The notes beneath the pieces were generated by a model. The model was not told the origin of the DNA. It did not search any database and saw nothing but the letters and a program-made list of their open reading frames with translations. DNA of 26,197 nt, from contig CAZWUK010000027.1 in assembly GCA_964636685.1 (NCBI GenBank), positions 1 to 26,197 of the forward strand. Reading direction: 5' to 3'. Each line of letters starts with the position of its first letter. Position 1 is the stretch's first letter. This DNA is from CAZWUK01 sp964636685. GTDB lineage: Bacteria; Bacillota; Clostridia; Christensenellales; CAG-138. The position numbers and the translations under genes are program-made. Shown one piece after another: positions 1 to 6,137 of the stretch.

Positions 1-1
1 G

Positions 2-436
2 AGCTGCGGCAAGTGCACGCCGTGCCGCATCGGCACAAGACGCCTGCTCGAGATGCTCAACAAGATCACCGAAGGCAAGGCGACGCTCGAAGATCTGGAC
101 AAGATGGAGGAGCTGTGCTACCACATCAAGGCAAACTCGCTCTGCGCTTTGGGCCAGACCGCGCCCAACCCCGTGCTTTCGACGCTGCGCTATTTCCGCG
201 ACGAGTATGAAGCGCACGTGGTCGAAAAGCGCTGCCCGGCAGGCGTGTGCAAGAAGCTCCTGTCGTTTGAGATCGATGCGGAAAAGTGCAAGGGCTGCAC
301 GCTGTGCGCCCGCAACTGCCCCGTGAACGCGATCACCGGCACGGTCAAACAGCCGCATGTGATCGACAAGACCAAGTGTATCAAGTGCGGCGCTTGCATG
401 GACAACTGCAAGTTCAAGGCCATTGTAAAGAAGTAA
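2..436 (+). CDS. hydB: NADH-binding (NuoF-like) subunit of [FeFe]-hydrogenase, C-terminal part
   Basis: The reading frame is open from the left edge, so the gene starts upstream; the internal ATG at 53 is not its start. The visible 144 residues begin with SCGKCTPCR, the Cys motif that holds the [4Fe-4S] cluster at the end of the NuoF flavin domain. They end with a bacterial 2[4Fe-4S] ferredoxin domain (CKGCTLCARNCP, then CIKCGACMDNC). The appended ferredoxin domain is typical of HydB/HndC subunits of trimeric bifurcating or NAD(P)-linked hydrogenases, not of complex I NuoF. The known role is to pass electrons between NAD(P)H, through FMN, and the iron-sulfur wire leading to HydA. Only 12 nt separate it from hydA, so the two are almost certainly co-transcribed. 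The flavin- and NADH-binding part is outside the window and cannot be judged. Confidence 0.9.
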   Translation, partial: SCGKCTPCRIGTRRLLEMLNKITEGKATLEDLDKMEELCYHIKANSLCALGQTAPNPVLSTLRYFRDEYEAHVVEKRCPAGVCKKLLSFEIDAEKCKGCTLCARNCPVNAITGTVKQPHVIDKTKCIKCGACMDNCKFKAIVKK

Positions 437-448
437 GGGGAGGCTGCT

Positions 449-2311
449 ATGGATAAAGTTACGATGAAGATCAACGGAATCGAAGTATCGGTTCCCGCGA
501 ATTATACGGTATTGGAAGCGGCACAGGAAGCGGGCGTCCGCATTCCCACCCTGTGCTACCTCAAGGACGTCAACCAGATCGGCGCATGCCGCATGTGCGT
601 TGTGGAGATCAAGGGCGCCCGTGCTTACGCGGCAGCCTGTGTTCAGCCGGTCGGCGAGGGCATGGAGGTGCAGACCAACACGCCAGCCTTGCGCAAGTCC
701 AGAAAGATGACGCTGGAGCTGATGCTCTCCAACCATCGCATGGAGTGCCTGTCGTGCGTTCGCAGCGGCAACTGCGAATTGCAGCAGCTCGCGCAGGAAT
801 ACGACGTTGACGCAAAGAAGTATGTGACCGCGCCCATCAGCGCGCCCGCCCCCGAGGGGAAGGGCAAGGGCAAGGTCAGGTGTCTCGTCTGCGGCGCGGT
901 TTTCGACGAAGGCGTCGAGACCTGCCCCACCTGCGGCGCGGGCAAAGAAAACTTCGTCCCCGTGGACGGCGGACTCAACGATTCCCCGCGCATCCTGCGG
1001 GATAATACCAAGTGCATCCTGTGCCGCCGCTGCGTCGCCGTTTGCAAAAAGAACCAGCAGACCGCTGTGATCGGCACCAACGACCGTGGCTTTGACACGC
1101 ACATTTCCTGCGCGTTCGACATGCCGCTGACGGAGACTGCCTGCGTCAATTGCGGTCAGTGTGTCGCGGTCTGCCCGACCGGTGCTTTGACCGAGCGGGA
1201 CGACACCGATCTTGTCTGGGCAGCGCTTGCGGATACCACCAAGCATGTGGTGGTCGCTCCCGCGCCTTCCGTGCGCGCACAGCTTGGCGAATGCTTCGGC
1301 ATGCCGATCGGCACAAACGTCGAAGGCAAGCTTGCCACCGCGTTGAAGCGTCTTGGCTTTGACCGCGTATTCGACGTGGATACCGCGGCCGACATGACCA
1401 TCATGGAGGAGGGAACCGAGCTGCTCGAGCGCCTGCAAAACGGCGGAAAGCTGCCCATGATTACCTCCTGCTCGCCCGGCTGGATCAAATTCTGCGAGCA
1501 TTACTATCCCGACATGATCGACAACCTCTCCAGCTGCAAGTCGCCGCAGGGCATGTTTGGCGCATTGGTGAAAACCTATTATGCCGAAAAGCAGGGGATC
1601 GACCCGAAGGATATCTATGTAGTCTCCGTCATGCCGTGTACGGCAAAGAAGTTTGAGATCACCCGCGACGATATGGCGGCGTCCGGCTATCCGGACATCG
1701 ACGTGTCCCTGACGACGCGCGAGCTGGCCTCCATGATTAAGCGTGCAGGCATCATGTTTGAGAATCTGCCGGATGGCGAGTTTGATCCCATCTTCGGCAT
1801 TGCATCGGGCGCGGGTCACATCTTCGGCGCAACCGGCGGCGTCATGGAAGCTGCGCTTCGCACCGTGGCGGAAATCGTCACCGGCAAAGAGCTGCCCTCC
1901 CCGGACTTCAAAGAAGTACGCGGCGTGGAGGATATCAAGGAAGCCGAGTATGATCTCAACGGCACCAAGGTGCGCGTTGCCGTGACCTCCGGTCTTGTCA
2001 ACGCCAAGAAGCTGCTTGACATGGTCAAGAGCGGTGAAAAGGACTATCACTTCATCGAAGTCATGGCCTGCCCCGGCGGCTGTGTCAACGGCGGCGGTCA
2101 GCCCCATCAGCCCGGCTATGTGCGCAACTTCACCGATCTTCGCGCCGAGCGCGCCAAGGCGCTGTACAGTGAGGACGCCGCAATGACGCTCCGCAAGAGC
2201 CACGAAAATCCCGTGGTCAAGGAGATCTACGACACCTATCTGGAAAAGCCCGGCAGCCATAAGGCACACGAAATCCTGCACACCACCTACGTAAAGCGCA
2301 AGCTCTACTAA
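449..2311 (+). CDS. hydA: [FeFe]-hydrogenase catalytic subunit HydA with a rubredoxin-like insert
   Basis: Catalytic subunit that interconverts protons and H2 in the cytoplasm, probably in an electron-bifurcating HydABC-type complex. The ATG follows AGGGGAGG. Domains in order: [2Fe-2S] plant-type ferredoxin (Cys36, 47, 50, 64); His-ligated [4Fe-4S] (His96, Cys100, 103, 109); a rubredoxin-like insert (Cys145, 148, 159, 162) after a KGKGK linker; 2[4Fe-4S] (Cys189/192/195/199 and 232/235/238/242); H-cluster domain with L1 TSCSPGW (Cys341, Ser342), L2 MPCTAKKFE (Cys397) and L3 MACPGGCVNGGGQP (Cys541, Cys545); C-terminal small-subunit-like tail ending HEILHTTYVKRKLY. At 620 residues it is about 40-50 longer than CpI-type enzymes, which the insert explains. 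L1 has Ser where CpI has a cluster-ligand Cys, and there is a Cys at 363 in the CKSP segment. The family is certain; the electron partner is inferred from hydB. Confidence 0.95.
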   Translation: MDKVTMKINGIEVSVPANYTVLEAAQEAGVRIPTLCYLKDVNQIGACRMCVVEIKGARAYAAACVQPVGEGMEVQTNTPALRKSRKMTLELMLSNHRMECLSCVRSGNCELQQLAQEYDVDAKKYVTAPISAPAPEGKGKGKVRCLVCGAVFDEGVETCPTCGAGKENFVPVDGGLNDSPRILRDNTKCILCRRCVAVCKKNQQTAVIGTNDRGFDTHISCAFDMPLTETACVNCGQCVAVCPTGALTERDDTDLVWAALADTTKHVVVAPAPSVRAQLGECFGMPIGTNVEGKLATALKRLGFDRVFDVDTAADMTIMEEGTELLERLQNGGKLPMITSCSPGWIKFCEHYYPDMIDNLSSCKSPQGMFGALVKTYYAEKQGIDPKDIYVVSVMPCTAKKFEITRDDMAASGYPDIDVSLTTRELASMIKRAGIMFENLPDGEFDPIFGIASGAGHIFGATGGVMEAALRTVAEIVTGKELPSPDFKEVRGVEDIKEAEYDLNGTKVRVAVTSGLVNAKKLLDMVKSGEKDYHFIEVMACPGGCVNGGGQPHQPGYVRNFTDLRAERAKALYSEDAAMTLRKSHENPVVKEIYDTYLEKPGSHKAHEILHTTYVKRKLY

Positions 2312-2337
2312 GGCACGGCTGCAAACAGCAAACAAGG

Positions 2338-2372
2338 AAAAGCGCCATCCGAGGAATCGGATGGCGCTTTTT
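2338..2372 (+). terminator. Rho-independent terminator after hydA
   Basis: A perfect stem with left arm AGCGCCATCCGA, a GGAA loop and right arm TCGGATGGCGCT, followed by a T run and preceded by an A run. It begins 27 nt after the hydA stop codon. The A run on the left could also let it stop transcription of the minus-strand lipoprotein gene that ends at 2433. Confidence 0.9.
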
Positions 2373-2432
2373 ACGGCGCTGGAATCTGTCGATCAGGCAA
2401 TCGGATCAACGGGGGCATTCCCGGCAGTCCGG

Positions 2433-4097
2433 TTATTTTTGTATTGCAAAAAGGTTAAAAAGTCCCTGCATTTTGATGTAGCCTTCGTTCTTGACGCGCC
2501 ATTGCTTGTCGGTCGGGTGTTTTCCCTTTTCCATGATGATGCAATCCGGCAGGATCGCGCGCAATTTTTCGACCTCCGCATCCGGTACCGTGCCGCATCC
2601 GATCATCCAGAGACGCTTTAGCGCCGAAAGCTGCGCCAATGTCTCAATATCGGTAAAACGGTTGTTGCTGACGTTCAAATACTGCAATTTTTTACAGTTG
2701 GCCAGCGGCGTAATGTCCGTTATTTGCAGGGAAAAAACCTCCAGGTATTCAAGGTCTGACAAGCTGCCGATCGGCGTCAGATCCGTAACCGCAGTACGAC
2801 CGATAACCAGATACCGCAGCTTTGGCAGCTTGTACACGATGGAAATGTCGTCCAAGCCGTAGGAATGGCCAACGTCCAGCGCGATTAAGTCGGTACAATA
2901 CTGTAACGGAATCATCGTCTCGTCGGTGAAGTTGCGGTAGCGCGCGTAGATCCGTCCGAGAAAGCGGCCACCGGGAAACTCGCTGGTGTTTCCCATGCTG
3001 AACGCGATGGTATCAGTTCGCATTTCCCAATCGCCGACACGAACCATCCAAACAACCTTCAGATGGGGAAGCCTGTACCGAAACGCGGCCATCTCCGCAT
3101 CGCTGGGACCGCAATTGCACATTTCAACCGTATTCAGATTCGGAAGCAGCTTGAATTTTGTGATAAGGGAATCCAGATCGTTGACGGTATGTCCGGTAAG
3201 GATCAAATCCGTAATATCGCTGCTTACGGTCACATCGCGCAATAGCTGCACTGGCCAGAGAAACGATATGTCAGGATAATCCGCGATGAGCCGAAGCTTC
3301 TCGGCGTCGCGCAAGGGGCAGTCCTCCCAAACGACCGTTTTCAAGGCGGAGGAGCATGCCAGAGCGGCGGAGAGCGCTTCAAAGGAAACAGGAGTGCTGC
3401 CGGTCAGATCCCAACTGTCGGCAGTGCTCGCATAGGTTTTTTTGCCGATTGGAATTGCGGCAACGAACCGAATCTCCGGACAGGCGGCAACAAGCTGACT
3501 GATTTCATCGGGCGATAAGGAAAGCGCCGAAACATCGATCGATTTTACTGCGGGAAGCGCCCTGCACGCGTTGACCAGCGTTTCTGCATCCACTGGGTCG
3601 GAGAGCGTTATCGTCTCCTCTGTGCTGATAAACGTTTGCTTGCCGACGGGAACACGCCAGAGAAACGTACAGTCTGGATAGCGCTGCGTCGCTTCCAGCA
3701 GCGCAGCATACGCCGTGCTGCCGGTCGCATCGACGCTTGTTAAATTCGAGAATCTGGAAAGAATGGGAATGCTGGCGGCAGAGAATGCGGGATCCTGAAT
3801 CGCGCTGCTGCTGGAATCAAAGGCGTATCCGTCGAGCGGAATGCTCCAGCGGATTAAGCAGTCAGGAAGCGCGGCGCGCAGCGCGTCGATATCCTCCAGC
3901 TCCAGCGGGTTATCCCGCAAATCAACGCTGCGCAGCTCGGTGAGAAGCGCGATTTTTTCTGTCGAAGTAATGTGACGTCCGGAAAGATCGACCGAAACGG
4001 CGTCCTTTGGCACGGCTTGACCGCCGATTTGCACCGTGGTGCAGCCTGCCAAAAAAAGCCCCAAAAACACAAGAATGGAAACAAAGAACGGTTTCAT
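2433..4097 (-). CDS. Leucine-rich-repeat lipoprotein
   Basis: A 554-residue secreted, lipid-anchored protein of unknown binding target. The ATG at 4097 follows AGAGGA with good spacing, and the longer upstream frame lacks a signal. Residues 1-19 form a lipoprotein signal peptide with lipobox LAGC (Cys19). Residues about 60-360 contain five degenerate modules of 63-69 residues, each marked by a Pro-Asp-like turn (Pro78, 141, 207, 275, 344) then a hydrophobic-Trp strand and often VGK or IGK. Residues about 420-530 are classical 22-residue SDS22-like leucine-rich repeats. Such proteins usually mediate protein binding at the cell surface. The next gene upstream on the same strand is another lipoprotein, 262 nt away, so this gene may have its own promoter (extended -10 near 4153). 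No enzyme motif is visible. Confidence 0.85.
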   Translation of the reverse strand: MKPFFVSILVFLGLFLAGCTTVQIGGQAVPKDAVSVDLSGRHITSTEKIALLTELRSVDLRDNPLELEDIDALRAALPDCLIRWSIPLDGYAFDSSSSAIQDPAFSAASIPILSRFSNLTSVDATGSTAYAALLEATQRYPDCTFLWRVPVGKQTFISTEETITLSDPVDAETLVNACRALPAVKSIDVSALSLSPDEISQLVAACPEIRFVAAIPIGKKTYASTADSWDLTGSTPVSFEALSAALACSSALKTVVWEDCPLRDAEKLRLIADYPDISFLWPVQLLRDVTVSSDITDLILTGHTVNDLDSLITKFKLLPNLNTVEMCNCGPSDAEMAAFRYRLPHLKVVWMVRVGDWEMRTDTIAFSMGNTSEFPGGRFLGRIYARYRNFTDETMIPLQYCTDLIALDVGHSYGLDDISIVYKLPKLRYLVIGRTAVTDLTPIGSLSDLEYLEVFSLQITDITPLANCKKLQYLNVSNNRFTDIETLAQLSALKRLWMIGCGTVPDAEVEKLRAILPDCIIMEKGKHPTDKQWRVKNEGYIKMQGLFNLFAIQK

Positions 4098-4152
4098 AGC
4101 GATTTCCTCTGCATGATGATACGGGATCGGGTACTCGTTGTCTTTTGTTGTA

Positions 4153-4161
4153 AATATACCA
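4153..4161 (-). promoter_or_regulatory. Extended -10 promoter for the LRR lipoprotein gene
   Basis: On the minus strand this reads TGGTATATT, an extended -10 about 55 nt upstream of the lipoprotein start. No good -35 is visible 16-18 nt further upstream. The 262-nt gap from 4098 to 4359 otherwise holds only a weak inverted repeat (GCAAAAC...GTTTTGC near 4255-4285) and no gene that I can support. Confidence 0.45.
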
Positions 4162-4359
4162 TAAAATGTACAGCTTAGGAAGAAAGCATATTTTTCGGAA
4201 CGCGCTAAACGCGCAGCCATCTTGCGCACAGGACGCCATGCGGCAAAACGCCGGAGGGCAGGAGGTTTTGCGTATAACAAAAGCATGACCGTTTTGAAAC
4301 GTCTTTTGGTTATGGATCGTGCTGTCGCAGGTTTGCTGGAAGCGGATGGTCACGCCTGC

Positions 4360-5337
4360 TTACGGCTCCCTTACCAACGCGGCCCAGTTTTCCCGCAATG
4401 TTTCGGATTGGAACAACACCGAGGACAGCGCAAAGGATTCGGCGTAACCGTTTTGCAGGAGACTGCCCGCCTGACCGATTGAAGCGGTGCCGGCATACAT
4501 GGGATTGACGCCGACGGCGTGGACGACGATCTCGGGATGGGTCAGCATGCGCGTGAGCAATTCGTCGTTGACGGAAGCCGAAAAAATCTCAAAATCGCTT
4601 CGCTCTGCGGTTGCCATGGCGTTCAATATTGCGATGGCCAGAGACGCGTTCTCGACATACACGCCGTCCAGCATGCCGGGAAAGCAGCGTTCCAGCAAAT
4701 CGGCAGCCCATTCGTCCACGGTCTTTTTCTCACTGTCGCGATAATACACTTTTTTTGCCAGCACCTTGCCGTCCGCGACATACTGCTGATACAGCGCTGC
4801 GGCGGCGGAGGTTTCCGACTCAAACAACCCAACAAGGCGCACAGGGGTATCGTGCGGGGGATAGGATAAAGCGTCGTCCAGGGCGTTTTTTGCATCGTCC
4901 TTTCCCTGATGGGTCAGCGCGGGGATTTTGGCGGGAAGCATAGAAAGATTTGGCGCGTAGACAAATACGGGATGCGCTGCTTTTTCCAACGCCTGCTGCG
5001 CTTTTATATCGAATGTATTTCCTGTATAGACGAGAAGATAGATACCGCTGCCCGGGATGGCGTCGGCGGGGAGAGACTCCGCGCTGCCAGCAGCGTATAC
5101 GACGTCGTAGGCGGCGTTGTCGGCCGCGGCAGAAACGCCTTCCATGAAAGCGGCCGGAATCTCATCGCTCACCACCGCGACGACCGGGCGCGGCGTCGGC
5201 GACGGACTCGGCGTGGGAATGGGCGTCGGCGTTGGTACGGCGGTTGGTTCCGGCGTGGGAAAGATCTGCTGCAGGGTCTGGCAGCCTGCGCCAAAGCAGA
5301 GCAGCGACAATATAAAAATAAACAGTAAGCGCTTCAT
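4360..5337 (-). CDS. Lipoprotein with type I periplasmic-binding-like body
   Basis: A 325-residue predicted lipoprotein. I chose the ATG at 5337 because it begins directly with a signal peptide (MKRLLFIF...) and lipobox GAGC (Cys19). Residues about 27-50 are a Pro/Thr/Ser spacer that would lift the body off the membrane. The rest starts with a strand VVAVVSD and alternates strands and helices, including VRLVGLF, LDGVYVENASLAIAILNAM and EIVVHAVGVNPMYAG. This resembles type I periplasmic-binding proteins of the BMP/sugar type, but I see no decisive signature, so the ligand is unknown. No permease or ATPase is adjacent, so it may be a receptor or an orphan binding protein. Upstream of the ATG there is no well-placed Shine-Dalgarno but an extended -10 only 6 nt away, suggesting a leaderless message. 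Confidence 0.75.
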   Translation of the reverse strand: MKRLLFIFILSLLCFGAGCQTLQQIFPTPEPTAVPTPTPIPTPSPSPTPRPVVAVVSDEIPAAFMEGVSAAADNAAYDVVYAAGSAESLPADAIPGSGIYLLVYTGNTFDIKAQQALEKAAHPVFVYAPNLSMLPAKIPALTHQGKDDAKNALDDALSYPPHDTPVRLVGLFESETSAAAALYQQYVADGKVLAKKVYYRDSEKKTVDEWAADLLERCFPGMLDGVYVENASLAIAILNAMATAERSDFEIFSASVNDELLTRMLTHPEIVVHAVGVNPMYAGTASIGQAGSLLQNGYAESFALSSVLFQSETLRENWAALVREP

Positions 5338-5343
5338 GAAATT

Positions 5344-5352
5344 AGTATACCA
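5344..5352 (-). promoter_or_regulatory. Extended -10 promoter next to a start codon
   Basis: On the minus strand this is TGGTATACT, a near-ideal extended -10. Six nucleotides (AATTTC) separate it from the ATG at 5337, so transcription would start at or next to the A of the ATG. A short inverted repeat (CTCCG...CGGAG, about 5378-5394) lies just upstream. Confidence 0.55.
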
Positions 5353-5428
5353 CCCGATAGACAGAAAATTCCATAGGCTCCGATAAAACCGGAGTATCCA
5401 TGAAAATGTGAACATCCTGCGGCAGCTA

Positions 5429-5457
5429 TTGACGGCGGGAGGCCCCAATACTACAAT
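5429..5457 (+). promoter_or_regulatory. Sigma-A promoter of the tetR-RND operon
   Basis: TTGACG at 5429-5434 and TACAAT at 5452-5457 are separated by exactly 17 nt, close to the housekeeping consensus. The predicted transcription start falls near 5464, inside the operator that follows. Confidence 0.8.
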
Positions 5458-5487
5458 ATGACAGATTGTCATATGACAACCTGTCAT
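5458..5487 (+). promoter_or_regulatory. Two abutting 15-bp palindromic operators, probable TetR site
   Basis: Two palindromes of the form ATGACA-N3-TGTCAT lie back to back with no gap: 5458-5472 (spacer GAT) and 5473-5487 (spacer ACC). Both arms are perfect in both copies. They start immediately after the -10 and end 20 nt before the tetR start. This is the expected place for an autorepressor that controls tetR and the downstream RND gene. Confidence 0.8.
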
Positions 5488-5507
5488 AGATCGAAAGGAT
5501 CCGAAAG

Positions 5508-6131
5508 ATGCCAACGGAAACATTTTTCCGTCTGCCGGAGCAGAAGCGGCAGCGACTCTCAGATGCGCTCCGCCGGGAGCTGGCGCGTGTGCCGTTCTCC
5601 AAGCTGTCGATCAGTCGCGTAATTCAGGACGCAGGGATTCCGCGCGGCAGCTTTTATCAGTATTTTACAGACCGCGAGGATCTGTATCGCTATGTGATCG
5701 CCGATTATACCGCTTTTATGGAGACGAGCGCGCGACAGGCGCTTGTGGATTCTCACGGAGACGTTTTTGCGGCGACGCTCGCGGGCTATGACGCTGCGGT
5801 ATTGTTTGTCAGACGGCAGGAAAACCTGCATTTGCTGGCCAATCTGTTTTCCGAAGTGGATTTCAAACGTTTTTTTTCGGGCGGATGCTCTCATGAACCG
5901 CCGATGCTCCTGACGGCGGAGCTTTTGCCGTTGATCGACTTGTCGCGGCTTCGGATCAATTCGCCGGAGGATATTCCCGAGATGCTGGAGATACTCATCT
6001 CCATGACGCGCTTTTCCGTGTTTGAGCTGTTCAGCGCGGTGAATCACGAGGGAGAGATCCGGGAGAAGCTCCGTCGCAAAATCGAGATATTGAAACGCGG
6101 AATGCAGAAGTGTTCCGGGGAAAGGGAATAA
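5508..6131 (+). CDS. TetR/AcrR family transcriptional regulator
   Basis: A 207-residue regulator. Residues about 10-57 form the TetR DNA-binding domain, with the typical helix-turn-helix FSKLSISRVIQDAGIPRGSF followed by YQYFTDREDLYRYV. The remaining all-helical part would bind an inducer and dimerise; it shows no recognisable ligand signature. The ATG follows AAAGGA. Two perfect palindromes sit between promoter and gene, so autorepression is likely. The stop codon is 6 nt before the RND exporter start, and the exporter's ribosome-binding site lies inside the end of this gene, so the two are probably translationally coupled. The likely job is derepression of the pump when its substrate is present; the substrate is unknown. 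Confidence 0.92.
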   Translation: MPTETFFRLPEQKRQRLSDALRRELARVPFSKLSISRVIQDAGIPRGSFYQYFTDREDLYRYVIADYTAFMETSARQALVDSHGDVFAATLAGYDAAVLFVRRQENLHLLANLFSEVDFKRFFSGGCSHEPPMLLTAELLPLIDLSRLRINSPEDIPEMLEILISMTRFSVFELFSAVNHEGEIREKLRRKIEILKRGMQKCSGERE

Positions 6132-6137
6132 CCATCT

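Noticed and set aside
2361..2621. A short plus-strand frame after the hydA terminator
   Set aside because: It begins inside the terminator and runs antisense to the LRR lipoprotein. No ribosome-binding site.
4360..5337. Pro/Thr/Ser repeat region taken as a possible DNA repeat or CRISPR-like array
   Set aside because: It is a coding spacer after a lipobox, about 24 codons long, with no constant repeat-spacer structure.
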